A stretch of DNA of 64,000 nucleotides from Antiquaquibacter metalliresistens (GCF_029211225.1 NZ_JARGEM010000004.1:205945-269944); one strand, 5' to 3'. Counted from the stretch's first letter, positions 7,046 through 16,416 are shown. Notes: a model not told the origin generated them from the sequence alone. Made by a program: numbers and translations.

Positions 7046-9943
7046 ATGGCAACACTGCTCTACCGAATCGGCCGGTTCTCCTACCGTCACGCCTGGCGCG
7101 TCATCGGGGTGTGGGTGCTGCTGCTGGCGGGCATCCTCGGCGGCGGAATCGCCCTCGGCGGACAGACCCAGGAGTCCTTCAGCATCCCGGGCACCGAGTC
7201 GCAGAACGCGCTCGACCGGCTCGAGGCGGTGTTCCCGACCGTCGCGGGCGCAGCGGCCCAGGTGGTGCTCGTCGCCCCCGACGGCACCGACGTGACCGAC
7301 CCCCAGATCACCTCGACGATCGAGGAGCTCGTCACCGAGCTCGGCACCATCGACGGCGTCGAGACGGTGATCTCCCCGTTCAGCGAGTACGCCGGCCAGG
7401 CGATCAGCGACGACGAGTCGATGGCGATCGTGCGGGTGCAGTTCGACGGCACCATGTCCGAGGTCACGGATGAGACGCTCGCCGAGGTGGAGAAGGTCGC
7501 GCCGATCGCCGAAGACGCCGGCCTCCGGGTGGAGTTCGGCGGCGAGGTCTTCAAGGACACCACGTTCGGCATCACCGTCACCGAGGCCTTCGGCGTGCTG
7601 TTCGCCGGCGTCGTGCTCTTCATCACCTTCGGCTCGCTGCTGGCGGCGGGCATGCCGCTGCTCGGCGCCCTGGTCGGCGTCGGCGTCGCGATGGGCGGCA
7701 TCACCGCCTACACGGCGTTCGCGACCGTCTCGAGCACCGCACCGTTGCTCGCCCTCATGATCGGCCTCGCGGTCGGCATCGACTACGCGCTGTTCATCCT
7801 GTCGCGGCATCGAAACCAGCTCGCCGCGGGGGAGGACCCCGAGGAGTCCGCCGCAATGGCCGTCGGCACCGCGGGCAGCGCCGTCGTGTTCGCGGGCGTC
7901 ACGGTGATCATCGCGCTGCTCGGACTGCTCGTGGTCGGCATCCCGTTCCTCAGCGTCATGGGCGTCGGTGCGGCGTTCGCGGTGCTCATCGCCATCGGCG
8001 TCGCCGTCACCCTGCTGCCCGCGCTCATGGGTCTGGCCAAGGGGCGGCTCGCACCGAAGGAGGGCTCGCGGGCCTTCAAGCGTGCGCACACCGGCGCGAA
8101 CGCGAAGCCGACCATGGGGCTGCGCTGGGTGCGCGGCGTGATGAAGCGCCCCATCCTCGCCGCCGTCGGTGTCGTCGCGGTGCTCGGCACCCTCGCGATC
8201 CCGGCGCTCAGCCTCGATCTCAACGTGCCCGACGCGGGTTCCGAGCCGGCCGGCTCGACGCAGCGCGAGGCCTACGACCTCGTCAGCGAGGGGTTCGGGC
8301 CCGGGTACAACGGTCCGCTCATCGTCGCGGTGGACATCACCCAGACCGTCGACATCGTGGACGACCTCGAGGGCATCGCGGATCAGTTGCGCGGGCTCGA
8401 CGACGTCGCCTACGTGCAGCAGGGCTTTCCCGACGAGGGGCTCGACACCGCGATCATCCAGGTGACTCCCGAGAGCGCGCCCGACTCGGCCGAGACCAAG
8501 CAGCTGGTGCAGTCCATCCGCGACCTCGCACCCGACATCGAGGCCGAGTACGACACCCCGATCTCCGTGACCGGCACCACGGCGGTCGCGATCGACATCT
8601 CCAATCGGCTCACCAGTGCCCTCGTGCCCTTCGCGCTCGTCGTGGTGGGCCTGTCGATCCTGCTGCTGCTCATGGTGTTCCGATCGGTGCTCGTGCCCAT
8701 CAAGGCCGCGGTCGGCTTCCTGCTCTCCGTCGTCGCCTCGTTCGGCGTGGTCGTGGCGATCTTCCAGTGGGGATGGCTCGGCGATCTCATCGGCGTCGAG
8801 AACCCCGGCCCCATCCTGAGCTTCCTGCCGATTCTGCTCATGGCCGTGCTGTTCGGTCTCGCCATGGACTACGAGGTGTTCCTCGTCTCCGGCATGCGCG
8901 AGGAGTACGTCAAGACCGGCGACCCCAAGTACGCCATCGAGCGCGGGTTCTCCGGCGCTGCCCGGGTGGTCACGGCGGCAGCGCTCATCATGTTCTTCGT
9001 GTTCTTCGCCTTCGTGCCAGAAGGCAGCGGCATGATCAAGCCCATCGCGCTCGGCCTCGCCGTCGGCATCGCGTTCGACGCCTTCCTCGTGCGCATGACC
9101 CTCGTTCCCGCACTCATGACCCTGTTCGGCAAGGCGGCGTGGTGGATGCCCAAGTGGCTCGCGCGCGTGCTGCCCGACGTCGACATCGAGGGCGAGCAAC
9201 TGCGCGAGCACCGTGCCGCCGTCGACTGGGCGCACCACGAGAGCGGCATCTCGATCTCCACCGAGCACCTCGTCTCCGGCTCGCGTGAGCACTCCGTCGG
9301 TCCGCTCACGGTGTCGGTGCCGTCCGGTGCGCTGGTGATCGCCAGCGGCGAGCCGGTCGATCGACGGCTTCTCGCGGCGACCCTTGCCGGGCGCCTCGAT
9401 CCGGTCGCCGGCCGTGCGCAGGTGGCCGGGCATCCCCTGCCGTCGGAGGCCGCGGCGGTGCGCTCGCTGGTCGCTCTCGCCGACGTCGGCGGCATGCAGC
9501 GCACCGAGTCCAGCGTGACCATCGCGGACCTGCTCGTCGAACGGCTGGAGATGACGCAGCCGTGGTACCGCGTCTTCACCACACGGCGCACCGCGCGGCG
9601 CTGGCTCGGACGGATCAACGCCGTGCTGGAGTCCGAGGCGAGCAAGGTGGGCTGGAGCAGCACCCTCATCGACCTGCCGCAGTTCGAGCGCGCGGTGGCG
9701 CTCGCCGCGGTGGCGCTCGCCGAGGGCACCCCGGTGGTCATGCTCGACCAGGTCGACCCGTTTGCAAGCCCCGCGGACGAAGCCCGGTTCATCAGCGCGG
9801 TCAGCGCGCTGGCACCTGCCACGACGACGATCGTCGTCGGATCGCCGCTCCCAGCACGCGCCGTCGAGGCCGGGGATGCCGGTGGCCGACCCATCGCCGC
9901 GATCGATCTCTATTCACTCCAGACGGAAGGTTCACTGCGATGA
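7046..9943 (+). CDS. MMPL/RND-type transporter fused to a degenerate ABC ATPase-like domain
   Basis: A 965-residue protein. Residues 1 to about 710 form a complete MMPL exporter: two halves each with an extracytoplasmic domain and a transmembrane bundle, and the proton-relay motifs GIDYALFILSRHR and GLAMDYEVFLVSGMREEY. Residues from about 735 to 965 look like an ABC nucleotide-binding domain that has lost its catalytic residues. The Walker A region reads ASGEPVDRRLL with no GKS/T (about residues 762-773), the signature region reads LPQFERAVALAAVALAEG, and Walker B reads VVMLDQVD with Gln in place of the catalytic Glu (about 897-904). ATG at 7046; its stop overlaps the next start (ATGA). Likely exports lipids or hydrophobic drugs. 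Confidence 0.85.
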   Translation: MATLLYRIGRFSYRHAWRVIGVWVLLLAGILGGGIALGGQTQESFSIPGTESQNALDRLEAVFPTVAGAAAQVVLVAPDGTDVTDPQITSTIEELVTELGTIDGVETVISPFSEYAGQAISDDESMAIVRVQFDGTMSEVTDETLAEVEKVAPIAEDAGLRVEFGGEVFKDTTFGITVTEAFGVLFAGVVLFITFGSLLAAGMPLLGALVGVGVAMGGITAYTAFATVSSTAPLLALMIGLAVGIDYALFILSRHRNQLAAGEDPEESAAMAVGTAGSAVVFAGVTVIIALLGLLVVGIPFLSVMGVGAAFAVLIAIGVAVTLLPALMGLAKGRLAPKEGSRAFKRAHTGANAKPTMGLRWVRGVMKRPILAAVGVVAVLGTLAIPALSLDLNVPDAGSEPAGSTQREAYDLVSEGFGPGYNGPLIVAVDITQTVDIVDDLEGIADQLRGLDDVAYVQQGFPDEGLDTAIIQVTPESAPDSAETKQLVQSIRDLAPDIEAEYDTPISVTGTTAVAIDISNRLTSALVPFALVVVGLSILLLLMVFRSVLVPIKAAVGFLLSVVASFGVVVAIFQWGWLGDLIGVENPGPILSFLPILLMAVLFGLAMDYEVFLVSGMREEYVKTGDPKYAIERGFSGAARVVTAAALIMFFVFFAFVPEGSGMIKPIALGLAVGIAFDAFLVRMTLVPALMTLFGKAAWWMPKWLARVLPDVDIEGEQLREHRAAVDWAHHESGISISTEHLVSGSREHSVGPLTVSVPSGALVIASGEPVDRRLLAATLAGRLDPVAGRAQVAGHPLPSEAAAVRSLVALADVGGMQRTESSVTIADLLVERLEMTQPWYRVFTTRRTARRWLGRINAVLESEASKVGWSSTLIDLPQFERAVALAAVALAEGTPVVMLDQVDPFASPADEARFISAVSALAPATTTIVVGSPLPARAVEAGDAGGRPIAAIDLYSLQTEGSLR

Positions 9944-11628
9944 CATCGCGACGCATCCTGAAATGGGCCGGACTCTCGGCCGTCGTGCTCGTGCCCCTCG
10001 CCTTCGCCGGACTCTTCGTCGGCGCGATCGGGGGCGGCAACGAGTCGCTCGAGCACATCCCCGTCGCGGTCGTGAACGAGGACGAGATGCAGACCGTGCC
10101 GCAGGCCGACGGCAGCGACCAGATCGTGTTCGCCGGTCGTCAGCTCGTGACCGAGCTCGTCGGCGCGGAGGGCTTCGACTGGACCATCACCAACAGCGAG
10201 GATGCCGACGCCGCCCTCAAGGCCGGCGACGTCTACGCCGTGCTCACGGTGCCGAAGAACTTCTCCACCTCCATCCTGTCGCTCTCGGGCGCCGACCCGC
10301 AGCAGGCGGACATCTCCATCCGCACCGACGACGCGCACAGCTATCTCACCGGTTCGGTCGCCCAGGTGGTCGGTCAGACCATGACGGACACCTTCGGCAA
10401 GGCCATCACTGCGCAGTACATCGGCGGCATCTACTCGAGCCTCGGCGAGCTCGGCGGCTCTCTGACCGCCGCGGCCGACGGCGCGAGCCAGCTCGCGAAC
10501 GGCGCGGCCTCGCTGTCATCGGGCCTGAGCCAGTACACCGACGGCGTCGATTCGCTCGCCTACGGGCTCTCGCAGCTCGAGGAAGGCGCAGCCGGGCTCT
10601 CGCAGCTCAGCGGCGGGGTCTCGCAGTACGCGGGCGGTATCGCGCAGCTCTCCGCGCTCATGTCGTCGATCGACCTGTCGAGCGTCACCGATCCGATGGC
10701 GGCGGCTCAGCTGGCCGGCGTGCGCGACGGGCTCGCGCAGGCCGCGAACGGTGGTGCCGCACTGAGCGGTCAGGCCTCGGCGGCGGTCTCGGGCATCCAG
10801 TCCGGCATCGCGCAGAGCGCGGACGGCGCCTGGCAGCTCTCCTCCGGCGGTGGCGCGCTCGTCGACGGCGCCAACGGACTCGCCTCCGGTGCCACCGACC
10901 TGGCGACCGGCCTCACGGCGGGCGCGGCGCAGATCCCCGCCACCGATGCGGATGCCGCCGCGGCATCCGCCGAGGTCGCCGCGGACCCGGTCGGCCTCTC
11001 GGTGACCACGGACAACGCGGTGACCGAGGTCGGGCAGGTCGTCGCGACCTTCTTCGTGCCCCTCGGCCTGTGGATCGGCGCGCTCGCCGTCTTCCTCGTG
11101 CTGCGCCCCGTGACGCGACGCGCCCTCGTCTCCACCGCGCGCAACGGGCGCCTCGTGGCGACCGCGATCCTGCGCGCGAGCGCGGTGACGGCCGCGCAGG
11201 CGGCGCTGCTCGTGGTGCTGCTGCACGGGGCGATCGGGGTCTCCTGGGCGCTGCTGCCGGCGACCCTCGGGTTCTCGCTGCTCACGGCGCTCGCCTTCAC
11301 CGCGTTCCACTACCTGCTGACGATCGGGCTCGGTCGTGCCGGCCTCGTCGTGTCGCTGTTCCTGCTGGCGGTGCAGGTGACCTCCACCGGAGGCATCTAC
11401 CCGATCGAGCTGCTCGCCACCCCGTTCCAGGTGATCAGCCCGTTCCTGCCGCTGACCTGGGCCGTGGACGGCATGCAGGGCATCATCGCCGGCGGCAGCG
11501 CAGGCAGCGTGATCGGTTCTGCGCTCGTGCTCGCGGCATTCGGCATCGGCAGCGCGCTCCTGGCGCTCTTCGCGATCCGGCGGACGCGACGGGCGAGCGC
11601 GCTCGGACTGGTGCCGGAGACCGCGTAG
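9940..11628 (+). CDS. YhgE/Pip domain membrane protein
   Basis: A 562-residue protein of the YhgE/Pip family (ABC-2-like membrane fold). One N-terminal membrane helix is followed by a large extracytoplasmic region containing IPVAVVNEDE and AVLTVPKNFS, both typical of the family. A long segment of coiled, Gly/Ser/Ala-rich repeats (QLANGAASLSSGLSQY, LEEGAAGLSQLSGG and similar, about residues 170-330) comes next, then five or six membrane helices in the last third. GGAAGG precedes the ATG, which overlaps the MMPL stop by 4 bp, so the two are co-translated. YhgE/Pip genes usually sit beside an ABC ATPase; here the ATPase-like domain is the tail of the MMPL partner. Confidence 0.82.
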   Translation: MTSRRILKWAGLSAVVLVPLAFAGLFVGAIGGGNESLEHIPVAVVNEDEMQTVPQADGSDQIVFAGRQLVTELVGAEGFDWTITNSEDADAALKAGDVYAVLTVPKNFSTSILSLSGADPQQADISIRTDDAHSYLTGSVAQVVGQTMTDTFGKAITAQYIGGIYSSLGELGGSLTAAADGASQLANGAASLSSGLSQYTDGVDSLAYGLSQLEEGAAGLSQLSGGVSQYAGGIAQLSALMSSIDLSSVTDPMAAAQLAGVRDGLAQAANGGAALSGQASAAVSGIQSGIAQSADGAWQLSSGGGALVDGANGLASGATDLATGLTAGAAQIPATDADAAAASAEVAADPVGLSVTTDNAVTEVGQVVATFFVPLGLWIGALAVFLVLRPVTRRALVSTARNGRLVATAILRASAVTAAQAALLVVLLHGAIGVSWALLPATLGFSLLTALAFTAFHYLLTIGLGRAGLVVSLFLLAVQVTSTGGIYPIELLATPFQVISPFLPLTWAVDGMQGIIAGGSAGSVIGSALVLAAFGIGSALLALFAIRRTRRASALGLVPETA

Positions 11629-11634
11629 GTCGCG

Positions 11635-12024
11635 TCAGGCGGCGTGGTTCGCCGCGTGCCGCTCGGCGGAGACGTCGATCGAGTCCTCGTCGTTGCGACG
11701 GCGCAGCAACTCGGCCTCGACGTGCTTCCAGATGCGCCGGTATTCCTCTTCCCCGGGGTCGATGGGATTGGCGCGGCGGCCGGTCATGGGCGCGGTGTGC
11801 TCGTCGGTGGGCGCCTCGGCCCCATCGGCCGGCGCGTCGACCTCGGGCGTCGGCTCGAGGGCGGCCGCGACATCCCACGCGATCGTGTCGGCGACGGTGG
11901 AGACGAACACCGCGTCGTCGGCGCCGGGACGGCCGAGCGTGATGCGGAAGCTGCCACCCGGGCCGAACAGCGCGAACAGCCGCTCTCGCATGAGGTCGTA
12001 GACGGCCTGCTGATCGGGGTGCAC
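11635..12024 (-). CDS. Conserved-looking small protein of unknown function
   Basis: A 129-residue soluble protein I do not recognise. The N-terminal 50 residues look folded (MHPDQQAVYDLMRERLFALF, then FRITLGRPGADDAVFVSTVADTIAWDVA). An acidic/proline linker follows (about 56-80) and then a charged helix (EEEYRRIWKHVEAELLRRRNDED). The GTG at 12024 lies 6 nt after a CACAAT -10-like hexamer, which fits the leaderless pattern of this window. It is convergent with the YhgE gene (6-bp gap) and follows corA on the same strand. Codon use is typical of the genome, so it is probably real. Confidence 0.6.
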   Translation of the reverse strand: MHPDQQAVYDLMRERLFALFGPGGSFRITLGRPGADDAVFVSTVADTIAWDVAAALEPTPEVDAPADGAEAPTDEHTAPMTGRRANPIDPGEEEYRRIWKHVEAELLRRRNDEDSIDVSAERHAANHAA

Positions 12025-12073
12025 GCCCCCATTGTGGGGGACCGTCTTGCTGCCTCCGAGCCCAACACGCCGC

Positions 12074-13090
12074 CTAGAGCCAGCCTCGGCGCTTGAAGAC
12101 GACGTAGAGGCCGACGGCGGAGACGAGCATGAGCCCGAGCGCGAAAGGGTAGCCCCAAGGCTGTTCGAGCTCCGGCATGAACCGGAAGTTCATGCCGTAG
12201 ATCGCGGCGACGAGGGTGGGCGCGAACAGGATGGCGGCCCACCCGGAGATCTTCTTGACCTGCTCGCCCTGCTCGACGCTCGTCGCCGAGAGGCTGCGCA
12301 TCTCGTCGTTCTGGTTCTGCGCGACCATCGTCGACTGCACGGTCAGTGCGTTCTGCAGCAGGGCGCGGAAGGAGTCCGCGCGCTCGACGGTCTTGATGGC
12401 GTGATCGAGCACGTCGCGCAGGTTGCGCCGGAGCTCGACGTCGACGTCGTACTTCTCGTAGCCGGCCTCCAGTGCGGCGAGCATGCCGATCAGCGGCTGC
12501 GTGGCGCGCTGGAATGCCATGGTCTCCCGCGCGAGTTCGTAGATGCGCCGCGAGACGGCGGCGTCGCCGCTGAAGAGCTGGTCCTCGATCTCGTCGATGT
12601 CGTTCTCGAGGCCCGCGATCACGGGGTGGTATTCGTCGACGACCTCGTCGAGCACCGCATAGAGCACCGCCTGCGGGCCGAGGGCGAGCAGCTCCGGCTG
12701 GGCTTCGAGGCGCTTGCGCACGCGGCCGAGATCGGGGGACTCGGCGTGGCGCACCGTGATCGCGAAGTTCGGCCCGACGAAGAGGTGCACCTCGCCGAAC
12801 TCCACCTGCTCGGGCGCATCCAGGTAGCGAGCCGGTCGCAGCACCACGAACAGCGTCTCGCCGTACCGCTCCAGCTTCGGTCGTTGGTGGCCCTGCAGTG
12901 CGTCTTCGACGGCGAGCGGGTGCAGGCCGAACTCGTCGGCGACCGCGGTGAGCTCGTCATCGGTGGGCCGGTAGAGGCCGATCCACGCGAAGCCGCCGCC
13001 GGTGTGCAGCGCCTCGAAGGTGCGGTCGAGGTCGACGGTGCGCGATTCGCGCACGCCGTTGCGATAGATCGCCGACTCGACGATGGGCAT
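12074..13090 (-). CDS. corA: CorA-type Mg2+/Co2+ channel
   Basis: A 338-residue CorA family divalent-cation channel. A long cytoplasmic alpha/beta and helical funnel (residues 1-275) precedes two C-terminal membrane helices. The selectivity signature Tyr298-Gly-Met-Asn follows the first helix and is read here as YGMNF, and the protein ends with the basic FKRRGWL. The ATG at 13090 has a strong GGAGGAGG box. It acts in the cytoplasmic membrane to import magnesium. It stands alone between the TIM-barrel gene and the small unknown gene on the same strand. Confidence 0.93.
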   Translation of the reverse strand: MPIVESAIYRNGVRESRTVDLDRTFEALHTGGGFAWIGLYRPTDDELTAVADEFGLHPLAVEDALQGHQRPKLERYGETLFVVLRPARYLDAPEQVEFGEVHLFVGPNFAITVRHAESPDLGRVRKRLEAQPELLALGPQAVLYAVLDEVVDEYHPVIAGLENDIDEIEDQLFSGDAAVSRRIYELARETMAFQRATQPLIGMLAALEAGYEKYDVDVELRRNLRDVLDHAIKTVERADSFRALLQNALTVQSTMVAQNQNDEMRSLSATSVEQGEQVKKISGWAAILFAPTLVAAIYGMNFRFMPELEQPWGYPFALGLMLVSAVGLYVVFKRRGWL

Positions 13091-13125
13091 GGTCGCCCTC
13101 CTCCCGGGCCCGACTGCACCCGCGA

Positions 13126-13941
13126 TCAGGATACGGCGGTCGCACCGGGCCGCGGGGCGAGATGCCCGCGAGCGAAGGCGAGTGTCTCGGCGAGCAGCTC
13201 GACTCGTCCCTGTTCGGTGCGCGCCCTGCGGGTGTTCACTTCGGCGGTGATCGAGCCCGACCAGCCGGTGTCGGCGAGATGGCGCAGCACCTGGGCGACC
13301 GGTTCGGTGCCGCGGCCCGGCGCGAGGTGCTCGTCGATCACCTTGCCCTCGGCCATCGAGCCGCTGCCGTCGCACAGGTGCAGGTGTCGCAGCCTGGGTC
13401 CCATCGCGAGCGCGAGCTCGAGCGAGTCCCGGCCGGTGAGGGATGCGTGGGAGAAGTCGAGCGTCATCGCCGCGACATCCAGCACGGTCGGGTCTGGACT
13501 CGGGGCATAGGCCGTCACGGACCTGCCGCGCAGCCCCCACGGGAACATGTTCTCCACGGCGACCTCGACGTCGTAGCGCTCGGCGGTCTCGCGCACGATG
13601 CGCTCGAAGTTGACGGCATAGCCGGCCTGCCAGCGGAACGGGGGATGCACGACCACCGTCGGCGCCCCGACATCGACGGCGAGCTGCGCCGACCGCTCGA
13701 GTTTCACCTGCGGGTCGCGGCCCCACACGAAGCTCGTCAGCAGCAGCACGGGCGCGTGGATGGCCAGGATGGGCAGCCCGAACCGTCGGGACGCCGAGCG
13801 CAGACCCGAGGCATCCCGGCTGGCAGCGTCGCCCGTGACCATGATCTCCATGCCGTCGAAGCCGACCTCCGCGGCGAGCCGGAAACCCTGCTCCGGCGGC
13901 GACGGCAGCGTGCACGAGGTGCTCATTCCGACGGCGATCAC
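13126..13941 (-). CDS. Sugar phosphate isomerase/epimerase-like TIM barrel
   Basis: A 271-residue protein of the AP endonuclease 2 / xylose isomerase-like TIM-barrel superfamily. Typical strand-end residues are visible: EIMVTGD, the metal-type HAPV and VVHPPFRW, the glutamate in VEVAVENMFPWG, LDFSHAS, HLHLCDGSG and ITAEVNT. Members isomerise or epimerise sugars or act as endonuclease IV; substrate cannot be assigned. The GTG at 13941 is chosen because a TAGCAT -10 hexamer lies 7 nt upstream, suggesting a leaderless message; ATG at 13926 is the alternative. It is divergent from otsA, with 61 bp between starts. Confidence 0.72.
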   Translation of the reverse strand: MIAVGMSTSCTLPSPPEQGFRLAAEVGFDGMEIMVTGDAASRDASGLRSASRRFGLPILAIHAPVLLLTSFVWGRDPQVKLERSAQLAVDVGAPTVVVHPPFRWQAGYAVNFERIVRETAERYDVEVAVENMFPWGLRGRSVTAYAPSPDPTVLDVAAMTLDFSHASLTGRDSLELALAMGPRLRHLHLCDGSGSMAEGKVIDEHLAPGRGTEPVAQVLRHLADTGWSGSITAEVNTRRARTEQGRVELLAETLAFARGHLAPRPGATAVS

Positions 13942-13988
13942 GCCAGAGATGCTAGCCCGCCCGCCCGAACGCAGCCATCGGGGTCCGG

Positions 13989-13994
13989 TAACGT
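13989..13994 (+). promoter_or_regulatory. Putative -10 element of otsA
   Basis: TAACGT lies 8 nt before the otsA ATG. It fits the TANNNT pattern seen before many starts in this window, so otsA may be transcribed without a leader. The divergent TAGCAT at 13949-13954 on the minus strand would serve the TIM-barrel gene. Confidence 0.4.
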
Positions 13995-14002
13995 GGAAGT
14001 AC

Positions 14003-15499
14003 ATGGCCTCCCCCGGATCGACGCTCTACCACTTCGTCGTGGTCTCGAACCGCCTACCCGTCGACCATTCGACGGCGGCGGACGGCACCACGACCTGGAC
14101 CCGCTCGCCCGGCGGCCTCGTCACCGCGCTCGAACCGGTGATGCGGGATGCCGACGGCGCCTGGGTCGGTTGGGTGGGTCAGCCGGATGTCGAGATCGCG
14201 CCGTTCGAGATCGACGGCATGCATCTGGTGCCGGTCACCCTCAGTCAGCAGGACTACGAGGAGTACTACGAGGGCTTCAGCAACGACACCCTCTGGCCGC
14301 TCTATCACGACGTGATCGCCTCACCGGCCTATCACCGGGTGTGGTGGGAGCGCTACGTCGCGGTCAATCAGCGGTTCGCGGATGCCGCGGCCGCCGTCTC
14401 CGCCGACGGCGCCACCGTGTGGGTGCAGGACTACCAGCTGCAACTCGTGCCCAGGATGCTGCGCGAGTCGAGGCCGGACCTGACGATCGGCTTCTTCGAC
14501 CACATCCCGTTCCCCCCGTACGGCATCTTCGCCCAGCTGCCGTGGCGCACGCAGATCATCGAGGGGCTGCTCGGCGCGGACGTCATCGGCTTCCAGCGCG
14601 TGGCCGACGCCGGCAACTTCTTCAGCGCGGTGCGCCGGCTCACCACCCATGCCACCCGCAGTCCCGCGATCGAGGTGGCCGCCCCCGGCGAGCCGACGCG
14701 CACCGTCGTGGCGCGGCCGTTCCCGATCTCGATCGATGCTGCCGGCTTCGAGGCGCTCGCCCGTCGGCAGGACGTGCAAGACCGCGCCCGCCAGATCCGC
14801 GCGGACCTCGGCAACCCGCGCACGGTCATCCTCGGTGTCGACCGGCTCGACTACACGAAGGGCATCGGCCACCGGCTCAAGGCCTTCGGCGAGCTGCTGC
14901 AGGAGCGACGGGTCGACGTCGAGCAGATCACGCTGGTGCAGGTCGCCAGCCCGAGCCGCGAGCGCGTCGAGGCGTACATGCATCTGCGCGACGAGATCGA
15001 GCTGACGGTGGGGCGCATCAACGGCGACTACTCGACCATCAGCCACACCGCGATCAGCTACCACCACCACGGCTACCCCCGTGAGGAGATGGTGGCGCTG
15101 TATCTGGCCGCCGACATCCTGCTGGTCACCGCGCTGCGCGACGGCATGAACCTCGTGGCCAAGGAGTACGTGGCCTCGCGCTTCGACGACGACGGCGTGC
15201 TCGTGCTGAGCGAGTTCACCGGGGCATCCGACGAACTCAAACGTGCACTGCTCGTCAACCCGCACGACATCGACGGGCTGAAGGATGCCATCGTGACCGC
15301 CATCGAGATGCCACGACGCGAGCGGGCGGCGCGCATGCGATCCATGCGCAAGCGGGTGAGCGAGAACGACGTCGCGCGCTGGTCGAGCAACTTCCTCGCC
15401 ACCCTCGAACAGGCCAAGACCACGCGCTATCAACGCATCGCACCGGCCAGGCTCCCCGACGAACTCGAATGGACCGTCGATCGGCGGTGGAGCAACTGA
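14003..15499 (+). CDS. otsA: Alpha,alpha-trehalose-phosphate synthase
   Basis: A 498-residue GT20 glycosyltransferase that joins UDP- or GDP-glucose to glucose-6-phosphate. Characteristic segments are VVSNRLPV, the SPGGLVTAL glycine-rich loop, WVQDYQLQLVPRML, FDHIPFPP, VDRLDYTKGI (donor-binding Arg and Lys), and VTALRDGMNLVAKEYVAS with the downstream Asp/Glu that binds the ribose. Its stop lies 2 bp before the otsB start, so the two genes form the classical two-step trehalose pathway for osmotic and desiccation protection. Confidence 0.96.
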   Translation: MASPGSTLYHFVVVSNRLPVDHSTAADGTTTWTRSPGGLVTALEPVMRDADGAWVGWVGQPDVEIAPFEIDGMHLVPVTLSQQDYEEYYEGFSNDTLWPLYHDVIASPAYHRVWWERYVAVNQRFADAAAAVSADGATVWVQDYQLQLVPRMLRESRPDLTIGFFDHIPFPPYGIFAQLPWRTQIIEGLLGADVIGFQRVADAGNFFSAVRRLTTHATRSPAIEVAAPGEPTRTVVARPFPISIDAAGFEALARRQDVQDRARQIRADLGNPRTVILGVDRLDYTKGIGHRLKAFGELLQERRVDVEQITLVQVASPSRERVEAYMHLRDEIELTVGRINGDYSTISHTAISYHHHGYPREEMVALYLAADILLVTALRDGMNLVAKEYVASRFDDDGVLVLSEFTGASDELKRALLVNPHDIDGLKDAIVTAIEMPRRERAARMRSMRKRVSENDVARWSSNFLATLEQAKTTRYQRIAPARLPDELEWTVDRRWSN

Positions 15500-15501
15500 C
15501 C

Positions 15502-16317
15502 ATGGTCGACGTCGACACGCCGCCCAGTTTCTCCCGATTGCCCGAACCGCTCGTGGGGGCCCTGCGCGAACTTGCGCGGGTGAAGCGACTGCTCGTGGCC
15601 CTCGACTTCGACGGCACGCTCGCGCCCGAGGTCGACGACCCCGAGAAGGCGCGCGCGCTGCCCGAGGCCCGCGCCGCCGTGCTGCGCCTGCTCCGGATGC
15701 CAGACACCCGCGTCGCGCTCGTCTCCGGCCGCGCGCTGAAGAGCCTCGAACACGTCGCCGACCTGCCCGACACGGTGCTGCTCGTCGGTTCGCACGGCAT
15801 CGAGATCCGCCTCGATTCCCCCGACGACCAGTTCGACCTGGACAGCGATGAGCAGCACCGCGTGGAGTTGCTCAACTCGGTGCTCGGCGAGGTCGCGGAC
15901 GCCGTCGACCAGGTGTGGCTCGAGCCGAAGCCTGCCGGTTTCGCGCTGCACACCCGCATGGCGACCGAGGCCAACAGCAGGATCGCCCACCTCGTCGCGC
16001 GCAGCGAGGCCAGTGCCGAGGTGACCGGCCTCACCATCCGCGAGGGCAAGAACGTGCTCGAGTTCTCCGTGCGGTCGACCACGAAGGGCGAAGCCGTGGA
16101 GCACCTGCGGCAGTACACGCACGCGGATGCCGTCTTCTACGCCGGCGACGACGTGACGGACGAGGACGCCTTCGCCGCCTTGAACCCCGACGACGTGGGG
16201 CTCAAGAGCGGGTCGGGCAGCACCCTGGCGAACTTCAGGGTCGGCGGTCCCGCCGAGGTTGCGCGCACCCTGGCACTGCTCGCGGACCTGCGCGAAGGCG
16301 ACGTGCACGAACAGTAG
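15502..16317 (+). CDS. otsB: Trehalose-6-phosphate phosphatase
   Basis: A 271-residue HAD-superfamily phosphatase. The nucleophile and acid/base aspartates are in LVALDFDGTLAPEV, motif II is in LVSGRALKSLE, and the C-terminal GDDVTDEDAF supplies the Mg2+-binding aspartates. It removes the phosphate from the OtsA product to give trehalose. I chose ATG 15502, which has GGTGGAG upstream and follows otsA by 2 bp; an in-frame ATG at 15469 would overlap otsA by 31 bp. Confidence 0.93.
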   Translation: MVDVDTPPSFSRLPEPLVGALRELARVKRLLVALDFDGTLAPEVDDPEKARALPEARAAVLRLLRMPDTRVALVSGRALKSLEHVADLPDTVLLVGSHGIEIRLDSPDDQFDLDSDEQHRVELLNSVLGEVADAVDQVWLEPKPAGFALHTRMATEANSRIAHLVARSEASAEVTGLTIREGKNVLEFSVRSTTKGEAVEHLRQYTHADAVFYAGDDVTDEDAFAALNPDDVGLKSGSGSTLANFRVGGPAEVARTLALLADLREGDVHEQ

Positions 16318-16333
16318 GGCGAGACCGGGCGGG

Positions 16334-16339
16334 TAGAAT
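16334..16339 (+). promoter_or_regulatory. -10 element of the mrp operon promoter
   Basis: TAGAAT is a near-consensus -10 hexamer located 77 nt before the mrpA start. No good -35 is visible at the expected distance. It implies a leader of roughly 70 nt before the GGAGGAG box at 16405-16411, which is long for this window, where most starts look leaderless. Confidence 0.5.
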
Positions 16340-16416
16340 CGACTCGCGGCCCTGGGATCTTCCGGGTGCTCTCCAGCGACGTGCACCTGCCGCAATGACG
16401 CCCTGGAGGAGATGCC

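Noticed and set aside
6956-9433. 825-codon open frame on the minus strand opposite the MMPL gene
   Set aside because: Rich in Asp, Gly, His, Arg and Glu with no domain, and exactly antisense to a well-supported MMPL gene. It is a by-product of high GC.
12026-12040. CCCCC/GGGGG hairpin after corA as a terminator
   Set aside because: The 5-bp stem overlaps the CACAAT -10-like hexamer and start region of the next gene, so a promoter role is at least as likely.
16340-16404. Sodium-responsive riboswitch in the mrp leader
   Set aside because: The roughly 65-nt leader shows no conserved motif I can match, and it seems too short to claim a riboswitch.
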